The position numbers and the translations under genes are program-made. A DNA stretch of 64,000 nucleotides from an uncultured Bacteroidia bacterium (GTDB lineage Bacteria; Bacteroidota; Bacteroidia; Bacteroidales; UBA932). The DNA is taken from positions 62,001-126,000 of the forward strand of contig CACWOH010000001.1 of the NCBI GenBank assembly GCA_902762435.1. Direction: 5' to 3'. The notes under the pieces were generated by a model. The model saw nothing but the letters and a program-made list of their open reading frames with translations, was not told the origin of the DNA and searched no databases. Below, piece by piece: positions 21,847 through 30,208 of this stretch. Each line of letters opens with the position of its first letter. The stretch's first letter is position 1.

Positions 21847-24066
21847 TTATTTGAGCGGGAAGGAGATCCAGTCCACTTCCGCGGCGCCGGAGACCAGCTC
21901 CACGGTCACGTCCTGCATGCCCTTGACCTTGGCCTTGAAACGGGCTTCCGCCACGGCCCAGCCGTCGCTCGGGGCAAGGGTGACAAGCATGTCGCGGTTG
22001 CCTCCCGGCGTGGAGATCTTCAGCACGGCGCCGGTCCGGGTGTTCACGCGCACGCGCACTTTCTTCGGAGCCTTGCGGCCGAAGTCCACCTCGTTGAAGC
22101 GCACCTTGTCGCCCGGATTGGCGAAGATGGTCTTCCAGCCGGCGAAGAGGTTGTACGGGTCGACGTAGTCCACCGTGGCGCCGGAAATCTCGCTGTAGCG
22201 GTCGATGTTCAGTTCGTCGGAGGCCCGGAAATAGCCCACGCCGCGCCAGGTCGGGATCACGGGGACGATGGTGCCGTCCTCGTTGAAGGAGACCTTGTCC
22301 ACGCGCACCGAACGGTTCTTGTCGAAGGTCGGACTGAAGTCGTTGTGGTGGTAGAAGAGATACCACTGTCCCTTGAACTCCACGAAGGAGTGGTGGTTGG
22401 TCCAGCACTTGGTGGGAGACTCGTCCATGAACACGCCCTTGAACTCATACGGGCCCAGCGGGTTGTCGCTCATGCCGTAGGCCAGGCACTCGGTGCCGCC
22501 CTGCTCGCGCACCCACGGATAAGTGAGGTAGTACTTGCCGTTCCGCTTAAACATGAACGGACCCTCGGTCTGTCCCTTCGGGAAAGCCTCGTCCAGGCGG
22601 ACGCCCTCGCCGTCGATCTCCGTCATGTTGGCTGCGAGCTTGCCGCCGCGCAGGCCCATGCCGGACCAGATCAGGTAGACCGTGCCGTCGTCGTCCTTGA
22701 ACGCGCAGGGGTCGATGCCGCCGGTGCCCTTCACCGTGTTCTCATAGATCGTGAAGGGGCCGGAAGGAGAATCCGACACCGCCACGCCGATGCCGAAACC
22801 GAAGCCGCGGCCGCTTCCCGGCGCGTTCGGGAAGTAGAAGTAATACTTGCCGTCCTTCTCCACGCAGTCCGGCGCCCACATCGAATTGGCCGTCGGGTTG
22901 CCCCAGGGCACGTCCTTCTGGTCCACGATGTTGCCGTGGTCGGTCCAGTGCGTCAGGTCGTCGGTGGAGTAGACGTGGTAGTCGGACATGCAGAACCAGG
23001 GCGTGGTCTCCCGCTGGTAGTTCACCGTAGGGATGTCGTGCGAAGGATACAGGTACAGCCGGCCGTTGAAGACGTGGGCCGACGGGTCGGCGGAGAACTG
23101 GTTGGTAATCACCGGGTTGGTACCGGTAACGAAGGTACCGCCGTGCTCGAAGCGCACCTTGTCCAGGAAGTTCGTCATGTAACGGAGGTTCCGCTCGGAA
23201 TACATGTTCATCCCGTGGCCGCCGCCCTCGACGAGGTACAGCTCGGTGCGGATGCCCGCCTTGTCCAGCAGTTCATAGAAATGCGAGCCCTGGCAGTTCG
23301 GGACCACGTTGTCTTCCGTACCGTGGAAGATGACCACGGGCGGGTCGGCCGGGTCGATGTAGGTGGTGGCGTTCAGGGCGCGGAAGCGCTCCTCGTTGCC
23401 CTTGAAGGAGAAGCCCATCACGGCCTCTTCCGGGGCGTGGTTCCAGGTGTCCTGGGCGGCGCCGCAGCTCATGTAATTGAGGTCCACGGGGCCGGACCAG
23501 TCGCAGGCGGCATCCACGCGGCTGCTGAAGCCGAGGTTGCCGCCCACGGCGCCTTCCAGTTCCGCCACGCCGCCGCTCGTCGCGGCCAGCGAGGAGAGGT
23601 GGCCGCCGGAGGAGAAACCGGAGGTGGCCACGAAGGACGGGTCGAGGCGGTACTCGGCGGCGTGGGCCCGCACGAAGCGGATCACGCCCTTGATGTCGTG
23701 GATCTGCGCCGGGAACTTGGCGTCGGCGGAGGAACGGTGGTTCGGGGTCACGACCGCGTAGCCCGCGTCCAGCAGGGCGTTCACGATGGTGCCGAGGTCC
23801 GCCATCCCCTTGGAATTGTTGGAATACCAGGCGCTTCCGTAGATGTGGACCACCACCGGATAAATGTCTTTCTGCATGCGGGGCAGGTAGATGTCCATCT
23901 TGTGATAGACCTGGTCGTCGCCCGCGTAGTCGATGTCCGCGAACTTCTCGGAGCAGTGGACGTCGATCTTGGGCATCTGGAAGCCGCCGAAACCGCCGGC
24001 GGGCTGGGCCTTGAGGGCGCCGGAGCACGCCAGGCAGACGGAGAGTACAGTCAGGAGCTTTTTCAT
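21847..24066 (-). CDS. Bifunctional esterase-GH43-CBM6 protein, secreted
   Basis: A 739-aa exported fusion of two enzymes. After the signal peptide, residues about 35-300 form an alpha/beta-hydrolase like the feruloyl/acetyl esterases of gut Bacteroidetes. It has oxyanion HIYGSAWYS, nucleophile Ser152 in SGFSSGG, an Asp in HGTEDNVVP and a His in EGGGHGMNM. Residues about 315-605 form a GH43 propeller with base Asp in QFSADPSAHV, central Asp in GGIDPCAFKDDDG and acid Glu in QTEGPFMFKR. A CBM6-like domain (about 615-739) ends the protein. The combination suggests deacylation and arabinose or xylose removal from the same arabinoxylan chain. It is monocistronic, with its own promoter upstream and a bidirectional terminator downstream. 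Confidence 0.92.
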   Translation of the reverse strand: MKKLLTVLSVCLACSGALKAQPAGGFGGFQMPKIDVHCSEKFADIDYAGDDQVYHKMDIYLPRMQKDIYPVVVHIYGSAWYSNNSKGMADLGTIVNALLDAGYAVVTPNHRSSADAKFPAQIHDIKGVIRFVRAHAAEYRLDPSFVATSGFSSGGHLSSLAATSGGVAELEGAVGGNLGFSSRVDAACDWSGPVDLNYMSCGAAQDTWNHAPEEAVMGFSFKGNEERFRALNATTYIDPADPPVVIFHGTEDNVVPNCQGSHFYELLDKAGIRTELYLVEGGGHGMNMYSERNLRYMTNFLDKVRFEHGGTFVTGTNPVITNQFSADPSAHVFNGRLYLYPSHDIPTVNYQRETTPWFCMSDYHVYSTDDLTHWTDHGNIVDQKDVPWGNPTANSMWAPDCVEKDGKYYFYFPNAPGSGRGFGFGIGVAVSDSPSGPFTIYENTVKGTGGIDPCAFKDDDGTVYLIWSGMGLRGGKLAANMTEIDGEGVRLDEAFPKGQTEGPFMFKRNGKYYLTYPWVREQGGTECLAYGMSDNPLGPYEFKGVFMDESPTKCWTNHHSFVEFKGQWYLFYHHNDFSPTFDKNRSVRVDKVSFNEDGTIVPVIPTWRGVGYFRASDELNIDRYSEISGATVDYVDPYNLFAGWKTIFANPGDKVRFNEVDFGRKAPKKVRVRVNTRTGAVLKISTPGGNRDMLVTLAPSDGWAVAEARFKAKVKGMQDVTVELVSGAAEVDWISFPLK

Positions 24067-24116
24067 TTCTTATAGGGTTTGATCATGCTTCGTCGGATGA
24101 ATGCCTTCGCATCCCC

Positions 24117-24148
24117 AAATCTACGGCTTTTCCGCCGATCTTCCAAAT
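24117..24148 (-). promoter_or_regulatory. Promoter of the esterase-GH43 gene
   Basis: On the minus strand TTTG (24145-24148) lies 20 nt before TAGATTTG (24117-24124), an exact match to the Bacteroidetes consensus and spacing. The leader to the ATG at 24066 is about 45 nt. The -33 box lies at the very end of recQ. Confidence 0.7.
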
Positions 24149-26008
24149 CTAGAGCGTCCCCTCGTCCAGCATCCGCCGGTACAGGGACACGGCGTCCGGC
24201 GGGAGTCCGGAGGAAGGGTCGGCGCAGGCGGCGCGGAACTCCGGGAGCCCGGCGCCCGGGTGCGCGGCCCACCAGGCCCGCACGAGGGCGGCGCCGTCCG
24301 GACCGGCGGCGCGCCGGGCGCGGCAGACGTCGCAGGTGCCGCAGGGTTCCGAATCCTCCTGCCCGAAATAGCGCAGCAGCCAGCGGGAGCGGCACTCCCC
24401 TTCTCCGGAGGCATACTCCGCCATGGCATCCGCACGGGCGCGGGCGTTTTCCAGCAGGAAGTCGTACTTGGCCTTCTGCAGGTCTACGTTGCCCGGCATC
24501 AGGCGGTTATGGTGCAAGAAAATGACGCTGCAGCGTTCGCCCGGGACATACTTGACGACGTGCTCGAGGGCCGTCCGGTAGAGAAGTTGGCGGAAGGCCG
24601 GGACGGCGAGCCCGCAGGCGGCCGCGACCTCCTCCTCGCGGATGGGAACCAGGTGCGAGAAGATGCCCGTGTAGCGGCGCATCAGCACCTCCAGGAGCGT
24701 GACCATCGCGGGATCCGGCAGGTCGATCTCGTACAGGGCGTCGCGGTCCGCCAGGATCTTGACCTGGGTGGCGATCTCGACGTCCTCGGAGAAGGTCAGG
24801 TGCTCCGAGCGTTCCAGGTAGCGCAGGGCGTAGTGCACCCGGGCGCGGTCGAGCCCGAAATGCTTCGAGAAGGCCTCCAGGTCGAATTTCAGCTGCCGGC
24901 CGATCCCGGCTTCATAAGGTATCTCGTAGAATACGTGGATCTTCTGGTACACGTCTTCGATGAACGGGAGCGACGGGAAGGAAACGTCCAGCAGCTGGGT
25001 CAGGCGCCGCAGGTCGGTGGCGTTCCAGAGCAGCACGGCGTAGGAACGCAGGCCGTCGCGGCCCGCCCGTCCGGCCTCCTGGAAATAGGATTCCGGGCTC
25101 TCCGGCAGCCCCGTGTGCACGACGAAGCGGACGTCGGGCTTGTCGATGCCCATGCCGAAGGCGTTGGTGCACACCATCACGCGGATCTCCCCGCGCTTCC
25201 AGGCCTCCTGCCGCTCCGTCCGGGCATGGCGGTCCAGGCCGGCGTGGTAAAAAGAGGCGCTGACCCCGTTCGCGGCCAGGAAGGCCGCCGTCTGCTCGCA
25301 GCGGGCGCGGTGCCGCATATAGACGATGCCGGAACCTTCCACCCCGCGGCAGATGTCGAGCAGGCTGCCGTCCTTGTCCTCGCAGCGGCGGACGATGTAC
25401 GAGAGATTCGGCCGCTCGAAGCCGCTCTTCAGCAGCAGGGGCTCCCGGAAGGCGAGCTTGTCCATGATGTCCTCCGCCACCCGGGGCGTGGCCGTGGCGG
25501 TCAGCGCAATCACCGGGGCGTCCAGCACCTCACGCAAGGCACTGATTCCCAGGTAGTCCGGGCGGAAGTCATAGCCCCACTGCGAGATGCAGTGCGCCTC
25601 GTCCACGACGATGTAGCTGACGGGCAGCACCTGCAGGTACGAGCGGAACAGCGAGGTGTTCAGGCGCTCCGGCGAGACGTAGAGGAACTTGTAATCCCCG
25701 TAGGCGGCATTGTTGAGCGCCAGGTCCACCTCCCGCCGGTCCATCCCGGCGTGGATCGCCAGCGCCCGGACGCCCCGGGCGGCCAGGTTCTGCACCTGGT
25801 CCGTCATCAGGGCGATCAGCGGGGTGACCACGAGGGCCAGGCCGTCCCGCATCAGCGCCGGCACCTGGAAGCAGACGGACTTGCCTCCGCCCGTAGGCAG
25901 GACCGCCAGCACGTCCCGGCCGGCGAGCGCCGCGGAGATGATCTCCTCCTGCATCGGCCGGAAAGCGTCGTATCCCCAATACCGCTTCAGTACTTCCAGA
26001 GCTTCCAT
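24149..26008 (-). CDS. recQ: ATP-dependent DNA helicase RecQ, short form
   Basis: 3'-5' superfamily-2 DNA helicase acting in recombination and replication-fork repair. The 619-aa protein shows Walker A PTGGGKS, Walker B DEAH ([19 protein letters not shown]) and the helicase C-terminal motifs ([10 protein letters not shown]). The RecQ zinc cysteines appear in [13 protein letters not shown] and [10 protein letters not shown], and a winged-helix region precedes the end. I see no convincing HRDC domain, although the length is close to E. coli RecQ. The protein ends in a degenerate tail ([24 protein letters not shown]). A -7 box (TATTTTTG) sits 5 nt before the ATG, predicting a very short leader. 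Confidence 0.96.
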   Translation of the reverse strand: MEALEVLKRYWGYDAFRPMQEEIISAALAGRDVLAVLPTGGGKSVCFQVPALMRDGLALVVTPLIALMTDQVQNLAARGVRALAIHAGMDRREVDLALNNAAYGDYKFLYVSPERLNTSLFRSYLQVLPVSYIVVDEAHCISQWGYDFRPDYLGISALREVLDAPVIALTATATPRVAEDIMDKLAFREPLLLKSGFERPNLSYIVRRCEDKDGSLLDICRGVEGSGIVYMRHRARCEQTAAFLAANGVSASFYHAGLDRHARTERQEAWKRGEIRVMVCTNAFGMGIDKPDVRFVVHTGLPESPESYFQEAGRAGRDGLRSYAVLLWNATDLRRLTQLLDVSFPSLPFIEDVYQKIHVFYEIPYEAGIGRQLKFDLEAFSKHFGLDRARVHYALRYLERSEHLTFSEDVEIATQVKILADRDALYEIDLPDPAMVTLLEVLMRRYTGIFSHLVPIREEEVAAACGLAVPAFRQLLYRTALEHVVKYVPGERCSVIFLHHNRLMPGNVDLQKAKYDFLLENARARADAMAEYASGEGECRSRWLLRYFGQEDSEPCGTCDVCRARRAAGPDGAALVRAWWAAHPGAGLPEFRAACADPSSGLPPDAVSLYRRMLDEGTL

Positions 26009-26013
26009 CAGGG

Positions 26014-26021
26014 CAAAAATA
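26014..26021 (-). promoter_or_regulatory. -7 box abutting recQ start
   Basis: On the minus strand TATTTTTG ends 5 nt before the recQ ATG. No clear TTTG is found 19-21 nt upstream. The pattern matches the short-leader class seen at several other genes here. Confidence 0.5.
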
Positions 26022-26045
26022 CGGAAATAATCCCGAAAAGATTAC

Positions 26046-26077
26046 TTTGGAAAAGTAAAAGAAAAGCGTTATATTTG
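26046..26077 (+). promoter_or_regulatory. Promoter of pckA
   Basis: TTTG (26046-26049), 20 nt, TATATTTG (26070-26077): a textbook Bacteroidetes promoter. The leader to the ATG at 26137 is about 55 nt and AT-rich, as expected for a strongly expressed gene. Confidence 0.75.
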
Positions 26078-26136
26078 CATGATTTTTTGGACCCGACACG
26101 TTAGTACAATCATAAAACTTTATAAATCAAACAATT

Positions 26137-27741
26137 ATGCCTAAGATCGATTTAAGCAAGTACGGCATCAAGGGAGTCACCGAGATCCTCTACAACCCCA
26201 CCTACGAAGTCCTCTACAACGAGGAGACCAAGCCCGGCCTGGAAGGCTACGACAAGGGTCAGGTGACCGAGCTCGGCGCCATCAACGTGATGACCGGCGT
26301 CTATACCGGACGCTCCCCCAAGGACAAGTACATCGTGATGGACAAGAACTCCAAGGACACCGTGTGGTGGAACACCCCGGAGTATCCGAACGACAACCAC
26401 GAGATGTCCGAGAAGGTCTGGAAAGAGGTCAAGAACCTCGCCCTCAAGCAGCTCAGCGGCAAGCGCCTGTTCGTGGTGGACGGCTTCTGCGGCACCCACA
26501 AGGACACCCGCATGAAGATCCGCTTCATCATGGAGGTGGCCTGGCAGGCCCACTTCGTGACCAACATGTTCATCCGTCCGATGAACCAGGCCGAGTTCGA
26601 CCAGGAGCCCGACTTCCTCGTGTACTGCGCGGCCAAGGCCAAGGTGGACAACTACCAGGAGCTCGGCCTCCGTTCCGACACCTGCGTCGCCTTCAACGTG
26701 ACCAGCAAGGAGCAGGTCATCCTGAACACCTGGTACGGCGGCGAGATGAAGAAGGGTCTGTTCTCCATGATGAACTACTTCCTCCCGCTCAAGGGCATCG
26801 CCGCGATGCACTGCTCCGCCAACACGGACATGAACGGCGAGAACACCGCCATCTTCTTCGGTCTGTCCGGCACCGGCAAGACCACCCTCTCCACCGACCC
26901 GAAGCGTCTGCTCATCGGCGATGACGAGCACGGCTGGGACGACGAGGGCGTCTTCAACTTCGAAGGCGGCTGCTACGCCAAGGTCATCAAGCTGGACAAG
27001 GAGTCCGAGCCCGACATCTACAACGCCATCCGCCGCGACGCGCTCCTCGAGAACGTGACCGTGGACGCCAACGGCAAGATCGACTTCAACGACAAGAGCG
27101 TCACCGAGAACACCCGCGTCAGCTACCCGATCTACCACATCGAGAAGATCGTGCGCCCGCTGTCCCAGGGTCCGGCCGCCAAGCAGGTCATCTTCCTGTC
27201 CGCCGACGCCTTCGGCGTGCTGCCTCCGGTGAGCATCCTCACCCCCGAGCAGTGCAAGTACTACTTCCTGAGCGGTTTCACCGCCAAGCTGGCGGGCACC
27301 GAGCGCGGCATCACCGAGCCCACCCCGACCTTCTCCGCCTGCTTCGGCCAGGCCTTCCTGGAGCTGCACCCGACCAAGTATGCCGAGGAGCTCGTGAAGC
27401 GCATGGAGAAGAGCGGCGCCAAGGCCTACCTCGTGAACACCGGCTGGAACGGCACCGGCAAGCGCATCTCCATCAAGGACACCCGCGGAATCATCGACGC
27501 GATCCTGGACGGCAGCATCGACAAGGCCCCGACCAAGACGATCCCTTACTTCAACTTCGAGGTTCCCACCGAGCTCAAGGGCGTCGACACCGGCATCCTC
27601 GACCCGCGCGACACCTATGCCGACGCGAGCATCTGGGAGGAGAAGGCGAAGGACCTCGCCGGCCGCTTCATCAAGAACTTCCACAAGTACGAGTCCAACG
27701 AGGCGGGCAAGAAGCTCGTCGCCGCCGGTCCGCAGCTGTAA
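26137..27741 (+). CDS. pckA: ATP-dependent phosphoenolpyruvate carboxykinase
   Basis: Cytosolic enzyme interconverting oxaloacetate + ATP with PEP + CO2 + ADP. In fermentative Bacteroidales it commonly runs in the CO2-fixing direction on the way to succinate. The 534-aa protein matches the usual length. It has the P-loop [11 protein letters not shown] (near residue 250), the metal-binding [10 protein letters not shown] and the conserved FEGGCYAK. Codon usage is strongly biased to C-ending codons and the promoter is a consensus one, both signs of high expression. It is followed by a hairpin with a T-run, so it is probably monocistronic. Confidence 0.97.
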   Translation: MPKIDLSKYGIKGVTEILYNPTYEVLYNEETKPGLEGYDKGQVTELGAINVMTGVYTGRSPKDKYIVMDKNSKDTVWWNTPEYPNDNHEMSEKVWKEVKNLALKQLSGKRLFVVDGFCGTHKDTRMKIRFIMEVAWQAHFVTNMFIRPMNQAEFDQEPDFLVYCAAKAKVDNYQELGLRSDTCVAFNVTSKEQVILNTWYGGEMKKGLFSMMNYFLPLKGIAAMHCSANTDMNGENTAIFFGLSGTGKTTLSTDPKRLLIGDDEHGWDDEGVFNFEGGCYAKVIKLDKESEPDIYNAIRRDALLENVTVDANGKIDFNDKSVTENTRVSYPIYHIEKIVRPLSQGPAAKQVIFLSADAFGVLPPVSILTPEQCKYYFLSGFTAKLAGTERGITEPTPTFSACFGQAFLELHPTKYAEELVKRMEKSGAKAYLVNTGWNGTGKRISIKDTRGIIDAILDGSIDKAPTKTIPYFNFEVPTELKGVDTGILDPRDTYADASIWEEKAKDLAGRFIKNFHKYESNEAGKKLVAAGPQL

Positions 27742-27758
27742 GCTGGGACAATCCGATC

Positions 27759-27788
27759 AAAAAAGGCAGCCGTACGGTTGCCTTTTTT
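27759..27788 (+). terminator. Rho-independent terminator after pckA
   Basis: Inverted repeat AAAAAAGGCA / TGCCTTTTTT encloses a self-pairing loop (GCCGTACGGT) and ends in a T-run, 18 nt after the pckA stop. Confidence 0.85.
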
Positions 27789-27799
27789 TGATTATTTCC

Positions 27800-27807
27800 T
27801 ATATTTA
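27800..27807 (+). promoter_or_regulatory. Putative -7 box of lemA operon
   Basis: TATATTTA (one mismatch to TAnnTTTG) lies 27 nt before the lemA ATG, with a TTG at 27778-27780 about 19 nt upstream, inside the pckA terminator arm. Confidence 0.45.
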
Positions 27808-27834
27808 CACATCGAATCATTTACACGTTCAGCT

Positions 27835-28383
27835 ATGACCTTAATTATTATCCTCGCCATCATCGCCCTCCTCGTGCTGTGGGTGATTTCCGTGCAGCGG
27901 AAACTCGTCAACCAGGACGAGCTCTGCAAGAATGCCATGAGCACCATCGGCGTCCAGCAGGAAAGCCGCTGGGACGCCCTGACCGGCATGGTCGAGCTCA
28001 TCAAATCCTACAACGAGCACGAATACAACACGCTCCGCGACGTGATCGCGCAGCGCCGCACCATCGACGGCAACAGCACCGCCGAGGAAGCCGACGCGCA
28101 GGAGAACCTGATGGGCCAGGTGGCCGCCCGCCTCAACGTCGTGGTGGAGAAGTATCCCGAACTTAAGGCGAACGAGAACTACGCCACGGCGATGGAAGCC
28201 GTCGACCGCTACACCAACATGGTCCGGACCAGCAAGATGGTGTTCAACGACACCGCAACCAAGTACAACAAGCTCATCCGCCAGATCCCCGATTCCATCG
28301 TGGCGTCGCTGTTCGGCTTCAGTGTCCGCGACTACCTCAAGATCGAGGACAAGAAGGCCGACATGCCTTCCCTCAAGATCTAG
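27835..28383 (+). CDS. lemA: LemA family membrane-anchored protein
   Basis: A 182-aa protein with one N-terminal membrane segment (MTLIIILAIIALLVLWVISV) followed by a long helical domain typical of LemA. It includes NAMSTIGVQQESRWDALTGMVELIKSY, and the C-terminal FGFSVRDYLKIED is close to the family's usual ending. The molecular role of LemA is not established. It recurs next to DUF2207 or TPM-domain membrane proteins, as it does here, where the DUF2207 gene starts 2 nt after its stop. I chose the ATG at 27835, since an upstream in-frame start would extend into the terminator region. Confidence 0.9.
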   Translation: MTLIIILAIIALLVLWVISVQRKLVNQDELCKNAMSTIGVQQESRWDALTGMVELIKSYNEHEYNTLRDVIAQRRTIDGNSTAEEADAQENLMGQVAARLNVVVEKYPELKANENYATAMEAVDRYTNMVRTSKMVFNDTATKYNKLIRQIPDSIVASLFGFSVRDYLKIEDKKADMPSLKI

Positions 28384-28385
28384 GA

Positions 28386-30092
28386 ATGAAGCGCTGGATT
28401 ACCCTCATGGCGGCATTGGTTTCGACCTTTGCCGCCTTTGCCGATGAACAGAAGGTCCGCGACCTGGACATCACGGTCACCCTGTATTCCCACGGGGTGG
28501 CCGGTTTCCACGAGGTCTGGGACCTGGACACCGGTGACCGGATCACGGAGTGGTACCTCCCCCGGGAGAATCTCGGCGACATCGAGGTGCTGAACCTGAT
28601 GGTCCTGGACGAAAATTACAACGGGGGCAAGTCCTTCACCGACACCGGCGAATGGAACGTGGACCTCAGCCGTGAGCAGAAAACCGGGAAAAGCGGCATC
28701 GTCCACAAGGGCAACGGCGTCGAGCTCTGCTGGGGCATCGGCGAATACGGGCACCACGTCTTCCACGCTTTCTACGGCATGAAGAAGGTGGTCAAGACCC
28801 TGAACGATTACGACATGTTCCATATGCAGCTGGTCAACGACGAGATGGCCGCGCCCCCGCAGCATGTCCGCGTCACCATCCAGACGGACACCTCCGTCCA
28901 CGCCGTGCTCGACACCACCAACACCCGCATCTGGGGCTTCGGCTTCCAGGGAACGGCCGCCTTCGAGGACGGCAAGGTGGTCTTCGAATCCACGGAGCCG
29001 TTCGGCTACTACAGTTCCGTGATCACGCTGCTGCGCTTCGAGAAAGGCCTGTTCACCTCGCCCAGCGTGCAGGAGCGGGATTTCCAGGAGGTGCTGGACC
29101 GCGCGATGGAAGGCGCCGACTTCGGCCCCCGCGAAGGGGACGACGAGGATGATGTCGCGGCGGGCATCGCCGGGCTCATCACCCTGCTGATCATGTACCT
29201 GTCCGGGCGCAAGGTCTACCGCAAGTTTACCGGGAAGGTCAGCCGGCGCGACAAGCGCAAGATCCTCGGAATGTCGCCGAACGCCGTGGGCTGGAGCCGC
29301 GAAATCCCCTTCGGCGGGGACCTCGTCGCCGCGGACTACACCCTGACGCGCCTGGGCGAGGACCGCAAGAAGAACGCGCTCGCCTCGGCGGAGATCCTCC
29401 GGATGATCTACACCGGCCTGATGGACGTGCGCAAGGACGCCGACGGCAAGGTCGAGATCACCTTCTCCAAAAAGGGCGGCGAAGGCATCGATTCCGTCGG
29501 CCTGGACCTGAAGAGCATGATGGTCGAGGCTTCCGGCGAGGACGCTGTCCTGCAGGACAAGGAATTCTCCGCCTGGTCCAAGCAGAACGCCCGGCGTCTG
29601 TACAACTGGACCGACAAGATCCAGGTTATGGGAGAAAGCACCCTGCGGCAGAAGAACTGGATGGTGGGATCCCGCTTCACGACCGCCGGGCAGAAGGAGG
29701 CGCGGGGGCTTCTGGGCTTCCGGAAATTCCTGGAAGACTTCACCCTGACCGGGGAACGGGAGGCCATCGAGGCGCACCTCTGGCAGGAATACCTCGTGTT
29801 CGGCGCCCTGCTGGGCGTGGCGGACAAGGTGGCAAAGCAGCTCAAGGACATCGATCCGGTGCGCTTCGAGCAGACGATGGTCTATGACTACCCCACCCTC
29901 AACACGATCATCTACATGACCAACAGCCTGTCCCGTTCCATCACCAACGCCGCAAGCTGGGGCGCCCCCGTCTCTTCCTACAGCGGAGGCGGCGGCAGCA
30001 GCAGCGGCAGTTGGGGCGGATTCGGCGGCGGCACCTCCTTCGGCGGCGGTGGCGGCTTCAGCGGAGGCGGCCACGGCGGCGGAGGGCGGTAA
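28386..30092 (+). CDS. DUF2207 family membrane protein with Gly/Ser-rich tail
   Basis: A 568-aa exported or membrane protein with signal peptide MKRWITLMAALVSTFAAFA and an extracytoplasmic beta-rich N-terminal domain typical of DUF2207 (EVWDLDTGDRITEWYLPREN). A transmembrane segment lies near residue 260 (AAGIAGLITLLIMYLS). A cytosolic domain follows, with a second weak hydrophobic region near residue 470. The last 45 residues are almost only Gly, Ser and Phe (SYSGGGGSSSGSWGGFGGG), a tail also common in this family and in TPM-domain proteins. Function unknown. It is coupled to lemA with a 2-nt gap, so the two products probably act together in the cell envelope. Confidence 0.87.
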   Translation: MKRWITLMAALVSTFAAFADEQKVRDLDITVTLYSHGVAGFHEVWDLDTGDRITEWYLPRENLGDIEVLNLMVLDENYNGGKSFTDTGEWNVDLSREQKTGKSGIVHKGNGVELCWGIGEYGHHVFHAFYGMKKVVKTLNDYDMFHMQLVNDEMAAPPQHVRVTIQTDTSVHAVLDTTNTRIWGFGFQGTAAFEDGKVVFESTEPFGYYSSVITLLRFEKGLFTSPSVQERDFQEVLDRAMEGADFGPREGDDEDDVAAGIAGLITLLIMYLSGRKVYRKFTGKVSRRDKRKILGMSPNAVGWSREIPFGGDLVAADYTLTRLGEDRKKNALASAEILRMIYTGLMDVRKDADGKVEITFSKKGGEGIDSVGLDLKSMMVEASGEDAVLQDKEFSAWSKQNARRLYNWTDKIQVMGESTLRQKNWMVGSRFTTAGQKEARGLLGFRKFLEDFTLTGEREAIEAHLWQEYLVFGALLGVADKVAKQLKDIDPVRFEQTMVYDYPTLNTIIYMTNSLSRSITNAASWGAPVSSYSGGGGSSSGSWGGFGGGTSFGGGGGFSGGGHGGGGR

Positions 30093-30116
30093 AGCCCCGG
30101 CGCAGGACGGAAAAGG

Positions 30117-30149
30117 AGCCGCCCCGGAAAGCAGTTTTCCGGGGCGGCT
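30117..30149 (+). terminator. Strong hairpin downstream of the DUF2207 gene
   Basis: A 14-bp perfect stem (AGCCGCCCCGGAAA / TTTCCGGGGCGGCT) with a 5-nt loop, 25 nt after the stop. There is no clean T-run behind it, so termination is likely but not certain. Confidence 0.6.
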
Positions 30150-30169
30150 GCCGTTTCTGCCGGGGCCGT

Positions 30170-30202
30170 TTTGTCCGGTCTCGGTGAAAATTCGTATATT
30201 TG
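30170..30202 (+). promoter_or_regulatory. Promoter of the recG operon
   Basis: TTTG (30170-30173), 21 nt, TATATTTG (30195-30202). The -7 box ends 6 nt before the recG ATG, so the transcript should start at or very near the start codon. Confidence 0.7.
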
Positions 30203-30208
30203 TGGTCT

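Noticed and set aside
29985-30092. Tandem repeat at the end of the DUF2207 gene
   Set aside because: It is a Gly/Ser codon run typical of the tail of this protein family, not an independent repeat.
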